From Ditibartonella choladocola (lineage in GTDB: Bacteria > Pseudomonadota > Alphaproteobacteria > Rhizobiales > Rhizobiaceae): DNA of 64,000 nt. The notes beneath the pieces were generated by a model, which saw only the letters and a list, made by a program, of their open reading frames with translations, was not told where the DNA came from and made no database searches. The stretch covers positions 1,674,001 to 1,738,000 of the forward strand of contig NZ_CP015625.1 in assembly GCF_002007565.1 (NCBI RefSeq). The letters are read 5' to 3'. Below, one piece after another: positions 36,657-44,538 of the stretch (position 1 is the stretch's first letter; the number at the start of each line of letters is the position of its first letter). The position numbers and the translations under genes are program-made.

Positions 36657-38354
36657 TCATACCGGCTCATTTTTTATATCGGATACGACAACCTCGAATA
36701 ATGTCGATGAAGATGAGGCCGTCGCATCTTGCAATTCCCGTTCCAATTCCGCGCAATCGACGATGCGTTTTGCATTGATACCGAAGCCTTTGGCCAATGC
36801 CACAAAGTCAATTCCCGAAAGGGTCGTGCCGACCACTTTTTCGTGCTTTTTAAACCCGAATTCGGGTGCAAATTCTTCCAATGCCGCATAGCTTCCGTTC
36901 CGCAAAACAATCCATGTAATGGATAATTTCTGAATGGCCGCGGTCCACAAACTCTGAACGGAATAAAGTGCCGAGCCGTCACCGATAATGGCGATGATCT
37001 TTTTGTCCGGTAATGCCAAGGCTGTCCCGACAGCCGCCGGCATTCCGTAACCCAGTCCGCCGCTCTCCATCGTCAAAAATTGTCCCGGCTTTGATATTGG
37101 CAAAAATTTCTGTATGAGACTGCGCGCACTTGGTGCTTCTTCAACAATGAGCCAATCCTCATTTTCCAAACCGTGCAATGTCTGGAGCACGTAAGCGGTC
37201 GTCAAAGGGGTAGATGACGATAGGCTGTTTGATGATAATCGGGGATTGGACGATAATCGGGGCTTTGCCGCCAATTGGGGCTTTGCCGCACCGCCTGTTC
37301 GGGGCAACTGTTTTGTTTGGTTTTTTTCTTTTTTAACCGGTTTTGAAACAGCTAAAAGATCCTCCAACGCAAAACGGACATTGCTCACAATACTTGTCCC
37401 TGTCGGTGTCCACGATGCTGTCAAAGGATTGTCGACAATCTGGAAAAGTTCGGCTTGTTCGGGAATGAAAGGGCCAAAACCTTCAACATGATAAAGAAAA
37501 GCGCCCGCCCCCAATACAACAATAAGATCGTGATGCCCCAATATTTCGACAATTTTTTCACGTCGTGCAGGAAGAAAGCCGTTGAACAGATAGTGGTCTT
37601 CCGGAAAGCTGCAGCGGCCGCTCATCGGAGCCACATAAATCTGCGCCTGATGATGTTCAGCCAATTTGACAAGCAAATCCGAAGCCTTTGCACGATCAAC
37701 GCCACCGCCGACGACGAATGCCGGGCATTTGCATTCTTCGAGTGCACGAGACAGTGCTACAATGGCATTTACTGAGGGTCTTTGCGAGTAGAACATCCTG
37801 TGTTCGGCGAGCGGCTTTGTCTGTCTATCCCAATCGTCAACCGGAACCGATACGAGAACGGGGCCTCGCGGCTCCGTCATAGCGATGTTGAAAGCGCGCT
37901 GGATTGCTAAAGGCACATCTTCCGCACGAGCCGGTTCTATCGCCCATTTGACATAAGGTTCGGCCAATTGGGTCGGCCGGACAGAAGCAAGAAAGGGTTC
38001 AAACGGCAATATAGAACGGGCTTGTTGTCCGGCAGTAATAATCATCGGTGTCTGGTTTTTATAGGCGGTAAAAATATTTCCCATTGCATTGCCCACACCC
38101 GCAGCCGAATGAAGATTAACCAATGACGCTTTGCCGGTGGCTTGCGCAAAACCGTCTGCCATACCCACCACTGTGGCTTCCTGAAGCCCCAGAATATAAC
38201 GGAAATGATCGGGAAAATTTCTGAACATCGGCAATTCCGTCGAACCGGGATTGCCAAAAATTGTATCAACACCAATGGTCGCGAAAAAGTCGAACACGGC
38301 ATCTCTGACGGTGTAACTCTTGTCCCTTCCGGAACTGTGGCATTGCTTTATCAC
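36657..38354 (-). CDS. mdlC: Benzoylformate decarboxylase (thiamine diphosphate enzyme)
   Basis: Decarboxylates benzoylformate (phenylglyoxylate) to benzaldehyde. The 565-residue ThDP enzyme shows the active-site elements of this family: FGNPGSTELPMF with its serine, the cofactor Glu in LGLQEATVVGMADGFA, NLHSAAGVGNAMG with its histidine, YHVEGFGPF with the second histidine, and the ThDP/Mg motif GDGSALYSVQSLWTAA...LRNGSY. GTG is the start (GGGAGG six bases ahead). Unusual is a Pro/Ser/Lys-rich insert near residues 352-380 made of six-residue repeats, so the protein is about 30 residues longer than usual. No mandelate dehydrogenase gene is beside it. Confidence 0.88.
   Translation of the reverse strand: MIKQCHSSGRDKSYTVRDAVFDFFATIGVDTIFGNPGSTELPMFRNFPDHFRYILGLQEATVVGMADGFAQATGKASLVNLHSAAGVGNAMGNIFTAYKNQTPMIITAGQQARSILPFEPFLASVRPTQLAEPYVKWAIEPARAEDVPLAIQRAFNIAMTEPRGPVLVSVPVDDWDRQTKPLAEHRMFYSQRPSVNAIVALSRALEECKCPAFVVGGGVDRAKASDLLVKLAEHHQAQIYVAPMSGRCSFPEDHYLFNGFLPARREKIVEILGHHDLIVVLGAGAFLYHVEGFGPFIPEQAELFQIVDNPLTASWTPTGTSIVSNVRFALEDLLAVSKPVKKEKNQTKQLPRTGGAAKPQLAAKPRLSSNPRLSSNSLSSSTPLTTAYVLQTLHGLENEDWLIVEEAPSARSLIQKFLPISKPGQFLTMESGGLGYGMPAAVGTALALPDKKIIAIIGDGSALYSVQSLWTAAIQKLSITWIVLRNGSYAALEEFAPEFGFKKHEKVVGTTLSGIDFVALAKGFGINAKRIVDCAELERELQDATASSSSTLFEVVVSDIKNEPV
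37209..37290 (-). repeat. In-frame 18-bp tandem repeat inside mdlC
   Basis: Units at about 37227-37244, 37245-37262 and 37263-37280, with degenerate flanking units, encode the six-residue repeats AAKPRL/SSNPRL. They lie in the linker between the central and the C-terminal ThDP domains, where length variation is tolerated. Confidence 0.8.
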
Positions 38355-38384
38355 TTTTTCCCTCCCGAATAAAAAGACTTTACG

Positions 38385-38432
38385 TCATTAAAAACTTGGG
38401 TCATTAAAAACTTGGGTCATTGTTAACTTGGG
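38385..38432. repeat. 16-bp tandem repeat, three units
   Basis: Units of TCATTAAAAACTTGGG at 38385, 38401 and 38417 (the third diverged). They sit in the 245-bp gap between the acyl-CoA dehydrogenase gene and mdlC. Confidence 0.9.
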
Positions 38433-38599
38433 CCGCTGATAGCTTGGAAAATCGCGGCAACGACGTGAGATCACCAAGGCAATAAGTTTTAAGAACGCGC
38501 TGCAATGTAACTTGAGTTAAAACGATCGGTATCCTTGTTGTTGTTGATGTTGATATGCTTGTCTTCATTAAAAGCAGCCGGAATGCCGTATCAGAGCAA

Positions 38600-40324
38600 T
38601 CATTGTGCTTCTGTTTGTCCCAATCTTGCTCTTCCCAATAAGGCAAGGTCGGATAAAGCACGGCATTTTAAGGCCATTTCATGCAAATAAAATTCGGATT
38701 GCGAACGTAACTGTGCCGGTATATCGCCTCTGGCAATCAGCCTTGCAGCTATCCATCCGAGCGCGGCTCTGCCGGTCAGACGGAGGAATGCATCTGCCCC
38801 TGCCTCGCCATCCTCATCGTCCAGCGACGCCAGTTTTTGCGCCGTAATCCTGAGAAGATCGAGACCGCTTTGATAATTGTTTGCAAGGTTTGAAGGCAAT
38901 GCACCGGTCAACTCATAGGCTTTATCGAGAAACACTTTAAGTCCTTTGCCCTGATCGCGGCCTTTGAGACGGCGTTTCAATAAATCCAGCGCCTGAATTC
39001 CGCTTGTTCCCTCGAAGATTGACAGCACGCGTGAATCCCGCAATGCCTGTTCAACCGGCCATTCACCGGTATATCCGGCACCACCCAGAACCTGTATTGC
39101 GGTGCTTGCCACCTGAAAACCGATGTCGGCACCCAAGGTTTTTACGACAGGCAACAAAAATTGCGTAAACAAGTGACTTTGTTCCCGTTGTGCCTCATCT
39201 GGACTGGAAAGGGAGAGATCCGTATGATTGGCGATTGAAAAAATCAAACCCCGCATGAGATTGGTGTTTGCTGCCATCTCCATCAGCATACGCTTTACAT
39301 CTACATGCTGATAAATCGCGACCGGTGGCTTGTCAGCCGGTCCGCCCTGCTTGCGTTCAAAACTATAATTCAGTGCGGTATCATAAGCTGCCGAGGCTAT
39401 AGCCGTTCCCATCACACCCACCGACAAACGCATATTTGCTATCATTACAAACATTTGCGATAGGCCTTGCCCCGTTTTGCCAAGCAATATTGCTTCCGAT
39501 TTTTCAAAACTGATGACACATGTCGGCGAACCATGGAGCCCCATTTTTTCTTCGACACGTTGAATGGTGACGCCATTTCCCGCGGCCTGTCCATTCTGGT
39601 TCACCTCGAGGCGATCGGGAACCAGAAACAGACTGATACCCGGAACACCTTTTTCATCATAGGAATAGGCGAGGAGGCAATGTCCTATCTTTTCTGCGAG
39701 ATCGTGGTCACCATAACTGATCCAGCATTTTTCACCGGTGATACGCCAGCTTCCATCGGGCTGTTTTTCGGCCTTTGTGCGCATACGCCTTACATCGGAG
39801 CCGGCATCCGGTTCCGATATACAAATTGTTGCCCCCCATATGCCGCTAACGAGATTTGGTAGCCAATCTTTTCTGGTCTTTTCATCTCCCCAATGAGAAA
39901 TGAGTTTTACTGCCGATATTTGAGGAACCGGCAACATACCAAAAGCCGGTGAAGACCTGTCGAAAATACCTTGAATAGCTGCCCAAAGTGCTAAAGGAGC
40001 CTCTTGCCCGCCATAGAGTTCAGGCTTGCCGAGAAGTGTCCATCCGGCCTCGACAAACTGTTTCCACGCCTCTTTATGCCCATCGACCGTAACAACGCGG
40101 CCGTTTACGAGTTTTGCACCCACAACATCCATAGTGTGATTTAATGGCGACAAAACACCGTCTGCAAACCGTGCGGCCTCGCTTAAAAGCGTATTTTGCA
40201 TCGACGCCATTTCGCTAAAATGGGGCGAAAGCTCAAGAACTTTTTGCCAATCATCGGAACAGTGTAAAAGACAATCCAGAAGTTCCGGTTGCAATCGTGG
40301 AATGCGGGCACGCTGTGATACCAT
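38600..40324 (-). CDS. Acyl-CoA dehydrogenase (large, DmdC/AidB-like)
   Basis: A 574-residue flavoprotein. The FAD and substrate regions are typical (CISEPDAGSDVRRMRTKA, ITGEKCWISYGDHDLA, QVLGGAGYTGEWPVEQ) and the catalytic Glu appears in SIFEGTSGIQALDL. The extra C-terminal segment (about 455-570) places it with the longer 3-methylmercaptopropionyl-CoA dehydrogenase-like group. The start ATG is one base after the stop of the CoA-ligase gene, so they are coupled. In this context it may oxidise a phenylpropanoyl-CoA (dihydrocinnamate) to the cinnamoyl-CoA used by the hydratase/lyase; that is inference. Confidence 0.88.
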   Translation of the reverse strand: MVSQRARIPRLQPELLDCLLHCSDDWQKVLELSPHFSEMASMQNTLLSEAARFADGVLSPLNHTMDVVGAKLVNGRVVTVDGHKEAWKQFVEAGWTLLGKPELYGGQEAPLALWAAIQGIFDRSSPAFGMLPVPQISAVKLISHWGDEKTRKDWLPNLVSGIWGATICISEPDAGSDVRRMRTKAEKQPDGSWRITGEKCWISYGDHDLAEKIGHCLLAYSYDEKGVPGISLFLVPDRLEVNQNGQAAGNGVTIQRVEEKMGLHGSPTCVISFEKSEAILLGKTGQGLSQMFVMIANMRLSVGVMGTAIASAAYDTALNYSFERKQGGPADKPPVAIYQHVDVKRMLMEMAANTNLMRGLIFSIANHTDLSLSSPDEAQREQSHLFTQFLLPVVKTLGADIGFQVASTAIQVLGGAGYTGEWPVEQALRDSRVLSIFEGTSGIQALDLLKRRLKGRDQGKGLKVFLDKAYELTGALPSNLANNYQSGLDLLRITAQKLASLDDEDGEAGADAFLRLTGRAALGWIAARLIARGDIPAQLRSQSEFYLHEMALKCRALSDLALLGRARLGQTEAQ

Positions 40325-40325
40325 T

Positions 40326-42461
40326 TTACATGCCCTCTCTTATCTCGATCAGAGCATCAAGTGCGATGGCTCCCTGACCTTTGTCGTAAACCACCACGGG
40401 GTTCAGATCTATTTCTGTGATTTCCGGTGTGGCACGCATGATCCCGGCCAATTGTAATATCAGGTTGATAACGCTATCCTTGTCCTTTTCTGGCGAACCG
40501 CGAAACCCGTTCAGCAGTTGAATGCATTTCAAGCTATTCAATGCCTCTATAATTTCCTTTCGACCGACATCTACCGGAATGAGGCAACTGTCGTGATAAA
40601 GCTCTGCTGTTACCCCGCCCGCTCCGACAAGGATAACCGACCCCCATTGCGGATCACGTTTGGCACCGACAATGAGTTCAATTCCCTTCTCCCCCATTTT
40701 TTCAATCAACACACCTTCAATGTTCACATCAGGGCGATGACGGGCGACATTGGCGTGCAACTTTTGCCAGGCCTGCCGTAAATCGTCGGCATTATGAATA
40801 TTGATAACAACACCGCCTGCATCGCTTTTATGCGGAAGAGCTTCCGACTGCGCTTTTATGACAACCGGAAAACCCAATTTTTCGGCAACGACAAGCGCAT
40901 CTTCCAATGAACTAACCAGCGCACCGTCCGGAAAGTTTATGCCCACCAACGAGAGATGTTCTTTTGAACGATATTCGGCGATAATCCCTGAGCCCTTCGC
41001 CCTGTCAAACCGGATCGGTTTTAGCGTTTCATCAGCCACTGACCGTTCAAAGTCGGCGTGATTGGTAACCAATGCCAAAGCCCGAATTGCTCTGTCGGGT
41101 GAACTGAAATAGGAAGCGCCATTTTTCCGGAGTGCATGGATAAAATGCTGAGGCACCGGAGCGCCATCATCAAGACCGGCAAAAACGATAGGGCAATGCG
41201 GTTTTATGTTTTCGAGTGCCGAAATGATTTCAGGATATTTGATTTCACAAGTTTCATGGTCTGTCTGGATGAGCGGTAAAAAAATTGCATTAATATGATC
41301 GTCTTTGTTCAATGCATTAATCACACGCCCATAGATAGCCGGTTCGACCAGACCTTGAGCGGTAAGATCGACCGGATTTGAAAGAGCCACAAAAGAAGGT
41401 AAAACCGAACGCAGTTCCGCATGCTGTTTTTCATCAAGTTTCAGAAGCCGTAAACCGACCTCTTTACAAAGATCAAGCGCCAAAGCTTTATATGCCCCCG
41501 ATTCAGTGACAATAACAGCACCACCCTGTTTGAACGTACCATAGCGGCTCAAGAGATCACACACATCAATCAATTCTTCCAGATCATCAACCTGCAATAC
41601 ACCTGCGCGCTTGACCATAACTTTCATCAAATCATAATCACCGGCCATTGCACCGGTATGTGTCGCGGCAGATTGCCGTGCTTCCGCACTTTTGCCGGGA
41701 TGAAGAAGAACAATAGTTTTGCCGGAAGCCTGCATCTGTCGGGCAATGGACAAGAACAATTCAGGCTTGCGAAATTGTTCGACAATCATCGCGACAATGC
41801 CGACATCGTCTTCGTTCATAAGCGAATGAAGAAAATCTTCGACTGTATTAACCGCTTCATTTCCTGAAGAAATTGCGTAAGAGAGCGGAATGTCACGTGC
41901 CGTCAAGGATACGCTTAAAACTGCCGACATTGCCCCGCTTTGCGAAACAATGGCAACCTTTCTGCCGAACTTCTCTTTCATCAGCGGTGCTTTGATAAAA
42001 GTCAGTGGCGAATGATGATCGAAATTGATGATGCCAAGACAGTTCGGCCCATTGACGACCATACCGTTTTCGCGTGCTATCTGGGCGATTTGGCGTTGTT
42101 GGGCTAATCCCTCTTCTCCGTCTTCGGCAAAACCTGCCGAAAAGATAACCACGCCTTTGGTTTTCCTTGCTGCCAACGCCTCCATTGTTGAAAGAACCGA
42201 TTGACGCGGAATAGCCAAAACAGCCGCATCAATCGCTTCCGGCAAATCATTAATGTTGCGATAGCAATGATGCCCGTTAATTTCATCATATTTCGGGTTT
42301 ACCAGATAGATTTCGCCCTTGAAATGATGTTTTTTCAAATTTTCCAGCACAGAAAATCCGAGTGCGCCGGTATTAGGTGACGCACCGATAATAACAATGG
42401 ATTTCGGGTGCAAAAGGCAATCGAGCGTGAAATGCTCGTTGCGATCATTGATAGCGGCCAT
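40326..42461 (-). CDS. NDP-forming acyl-CoA ligase, probable hydroxycinnamoyl (feruloyl)-CoA synthetase, FerA-like
   Basis: 711 residues of the acetyl-CoA synthetase (ADP-forming) family with alpha and beta parts fused. The N-terminal CoA-binding fold has IVIIGASPNTGALGFSVLENL; a succinyl-CoA synthetase-like middle (VNGPNCLGIINF, VSQSGAMSAVL, LLHPGKSAEA) follows; the ATP-grasp C-terminal part has GFPVVIKAQSEALPHKSDAGGV and EIDLNPVVVYD. The feruloyl-CoA synthetase FerA of Sphingobium belongs to this family and is paired with a hydratase/lyase, as here. GGAGG five bases before the ATG at 42461 sets the start. Confidence 0.82.
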   Translation of the reverse strand: MAAINDRNEHFTLDCLLHPKSIVIIGASPNTGALGFSVLENLKKHHFKGEIYLVNPKYDEINGHHCYRNINDLPEAIDAAVLAIPRQSVLSTMEALAARKTKGVVIFSAGFAEDGEEGLAQQRQIAQIARENGMVVNGPNCLGIINFDHHSPLTFIKAPLMKEKFGRKVAIVSQSGAMSAVLSVSLTARDIPLSYAISSGNEAVNTVEDFLHSLMNEDDVGIVAMIVEQFRKPELFLSIARQMQASGKTIVLLHPGKSAEARQSAATHTGAMAGDYDLMKVMVKRAGVLQVDDLEELIDVCDLLSRYGTFKQGGAVIVTESGAYKALALDLCKEVGLRLLKLDEKQHAELRSVLPSFVALSNPVDLTAQGLVEPAIYGRVINALNKDDHINAIFLPLIQTDHETCEIKYPEIISALENIKPHCPIVFAGLDDGAPVPQHFIHALRKNGASYFSSPDRAIRALALVTNHADFERSVADETLKPIRFDRAKGSGIIAEYRSKEHLSLVGINFPDGALVSSLEDALVVAEKLGFPVVIKAQSEALPHKSDAGGVVINIHNADDLRQAWQKLHANVARHRPDVNIEGVLIEKMGEKGIELIVGAKRDPQWGSVILVGAGGVTAELYHDSCLIPVDVGRKEIIEALNSLKCIQLLNGFRGSPEKDKDSVINLILQLAGIMRATPEITEIDLNPVVVYDKGQGAIALDALIEIREGM

Positions 42462-42565
42462 TTTCTCCTCCAAATCCCGCTCATTAAGGCTTAACCAGCC
42501 CTATCGCAATTCAAATGCTGCCTATGAAAGCATATCGCTCTTCCCTTCAATATGCTTGTCGAGGT

Positions 42566-43378
42566 CTATTTATTCCGGTTATATGCACCAAGCCCCGGCT
42601 TATAGGTTTTTTCGTCGAGAAACTGCTTCATCCCTTCCTTGCGTCCTTCATTATCAAAGGAATTAGCAGCCTCCTGCATATGAACGAGATAGTCTTCAGC
42701 CTCGTCATAATCCATATTACCCACACGACGGATTGCATCTTTCGTCGCTTTCAACGCAGTGGGATTTTTCGCCAAAAGTACTTTACAAACTTCTTCCACC
42801 CGTTCTTTCAATTTGTTTAAAGGAACAGATTCATTGACCAATCCCCAATCCGCGGCCTTTTTGCCATCAACCAGCTCTCCGGTCATGGCGTGATACATAG
42901 CATGACGGAAACTCAGCAATTCAACAGCCACTTTTGTCGCACCGCCACCCGGTAAAATGCCCCAATTGATTTCCGACAGGCCGAACTTTGCTTCATCTGC
43001 CGCAAATGCAAGGTCACAGGCAAAAAGCGGGCCATAACCGCCACCAAAACACCAGCCATTGACCATTGCAATTGTCGGCTTCTGATACCACCGCAACCTT
43101 CTCCACCATCCGTAACTTTCGCGTTGCGACTGTCTGATCCCCTTTAATCCCTGCGCTTCCGTATCACGAAAATATTCTTGCAAATCCATGCCCGCTGTCC
43201 ACGCGGAACCTTCGCCTGTCAGAACCAGAACGCCCACATCCTCGCGAAACTCCAATTCGTCGAGAACACTCATCATTTTGCGGTTCAAAGCCGGACTCAT
43301 AGCGTTTCGTTTTTCCGGTCTGTCAAAAGATACCCAGGCGATCTTATTGACAACTTCAAATTTAACGATATCTGACAT
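42566..43378 (-). CDS. Hydroxycinnamoyl-CoA hydratase/lyase (feruloyl-CoA hydratase/aldolase)
   Basis: A 270-residue crotonase-fold enzyme that hydrates 4-hydroxycinnamoyl-CoAs and splits them to an aromatic aldehyde and acetyl-CoA. It matches the HCHL/Ech/FerB group: RPEKRNAMSP, GEGSAWTAGMDLQEYFRD, KPTIAMVNGWCFGGGYGPLFACDLA and LSEINWGILPGG, where the Glu (about 136) is the catalytic acid known from Pseudomonas HCHL. The tyrosine of EYF is also retained. GAGGAGG lies before the ATG. It is the first gene of the operon and divergent from marR. Confidence 0.92.
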   Translation of the reverse strand: MSDIVKFEVVNKIAWVSFDRPEKRNAMSPALNRKMMSVLDELEFREDVGVLVLTGEGSAWTAGMDLQEYFRDTEAQGLKGIRQSQRESYGWWRRLRWYQKPTIAMVNGWCFGGGYGPLFACDLAFAADEAKFGLSEINWGILPGGGATKVAVELLSFRHAMYHAMTGELVDGKKAADWGLVNESVPLNKLKERVEEVCKVLLAKNPTALKATKDAIRRVGNMDYDEAEDYLVHMQEAANSFDNEGRKEGMKQFLDEKTYKPGLGAYNRNK

Positions 43379-43432
43379 ATTGCTTCCTCCTCTTTATATG
43401 TATAACCGGTCATTTGACGGGCTATAAATAAT

Positions 43433-43449
43433 TGCTATGTTTCATAGCA
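43433..43449. promoter_or_regulatory. Inverted-repeat operator between hydratase/lyase and marR genes
   Basis: TGCTATG (43433-43439) and CATAGCA (43443-43449) are exact complements around TTT. The 17-bp site lies between the two divergent starts, a usual place for a MarR dimer to control both genes. Confidence 0.7.
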
Positions 43450-43483
43450 GTTAAAAACCGAACTGACAAGGAACGAATTCGTG

Positions 43484-43924
43484 ATGAAACAGGAAGACGA
43501 AAAGCCGGATGAGCTCCAAAATCCCATCGGAGGTCTTTTCGGCTACCGGCTGAGGCGCATATCGGCTGACGACATGGCATATCTGGGAAGAAGTTTGACA
43601 GCATTGGATATATCCACTGTAGCGGCCTCGGTCTTAATGATGATTAATGCAAATAACGGTGCAACGCAATCCGAAGTCGGTCATTGTCTTGGCATAAAGC
43701 GCGCAAATATGGCTCCTCTCACCACTCATCTTGAAGAAAAGGGCTGGATCAAAAAAACGCCCCTCAATGGGCGTTCTTATGGCTTGGAAGTGACCGATGC
43801 CGGAAATTCTCTTTGCACACAGATTCTGCTGGAAATGAAGAAAACCGACGCAATAATATTGCGAAATCTGACGGATGAAGAAAAAAGAATTTTCGATCAG
43901 TTACTCGACAAAATTATTCATTGA
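43484..43924 (+). CDS. MarR-family transcriptional regulator (FerR-like by context)
   Basis: A 146-residue winged-helix repressor. The DNA-binding part (about 55-110) includes NGATQSEVGHCLGIKRANMAPLTTHLEEKGWIKKTPLNGRSYGLEVTDAG split as its typical wing and recognition helix. MarR proteins that sense hydroxycinnamoyl-CoA thioesters (FerR, CouR, HcaR) control such operons elsewhere, and the divergent position fits. An in-frame GTG precedes the ATG at 43484; AAGGA lies about 11 bases upstream. Confidence 0.88.
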   Translation: MKQEDEKPDELQNPIGGLFGYRLRRISADDMAYLGRSLTALDISTVAASVLMMINANNGATQSEVGHCLGIKRANMAPLTTHLEEKGWIKKTPLNGRSYGLEVTDAGNSLCTQILLEMKKTDAIILRNLTDEEKRIFDQLLDKIIH

Positions 43925-44247
43925 TGCGCCAATAATATTTCATCCCCCTTGTCTTTCAATGAAGCGATGAAAAATATATTTCTTAGAAGATCGGGGCGTT
44001 TTATTCATCAAGCCGATGGCAATATCTTCATATCCCGATATTATCGTTTTTCCTGCCGACAAAACAAAACATACGGTTCTTATATTGATAGCCTGAAAAC
44101 GCAGCAGTGCCCCATTTTTTTCGCCGCGCACATCGTATCCAAATCGCGTCAATCCCGTTCAAAATCGGGCGAATATAACTCCAATTCAATTGATATTCAA
44201 ATATAAACATTTCTTTATATCCGGTTGACGGCTCTTTTATCTTGTGT
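43925..44247. other. Intergenic region between marR and the metE leader
   Basis: About 320 bp without a supported gene; the open frames here lack ribosome sites and recognisable features. The promoter of the metE transcript should lie near its right end. Confidence 0.5.
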
Positions 44248-44470
44248 CAAATGGTAAGTGTCGTGGTTCTCTATTTTTAAAAAATGGAGCTAAGAGGGAA
44301 TTCGGTGAAGACATTTCAGATGCCGAAGCTGCCCCCGCAACTGTGAACGGCGAGCCGATATTGATAAAACCACTGGAATTATTTCCGGGAAGGTAGATAA
44401 AGGTGTTGACCCGTAAGCCAGGAGACCTGCCGCGACAAATATTGTCCACGGGCGGGGTGTCCCGGTTAGG
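44248..44470 (+). promoter_or_regulatory. Cobalamin (adenosylcobalamin) riboswitch
   Basis: The conserved core appears in order: AGGGAATTCGGTGAAGAC, CCGAAGCTGCCCCCGCAACT, the CCACTGG element, GGGAAGGT, and GACCCGTAAGCCAGGAGACC, followed by GGCGGGGTGTCCCGG. The CCCCCGCAAC and AGCCAGGAGACC boxes are diagnostic (B12 box). It lies directly before metE and should shut it off when B12 is present. Ends are approximate. Confidence 0.95.
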
Positions 44471-44538
44471 TGCTTATGGAGATCGGTCGATCTCTTGGGT
44501 ATCTTCGTGCCCTTCGCTCCCTTATCAAGGGTAGTAAA

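Noticed and set aside
43949..44206. 85-codon frame upstream of the riboswitch
   Set aside because: Starts without a ribosome site, has no recognisable features, and overlaps the expected metE promoter region.
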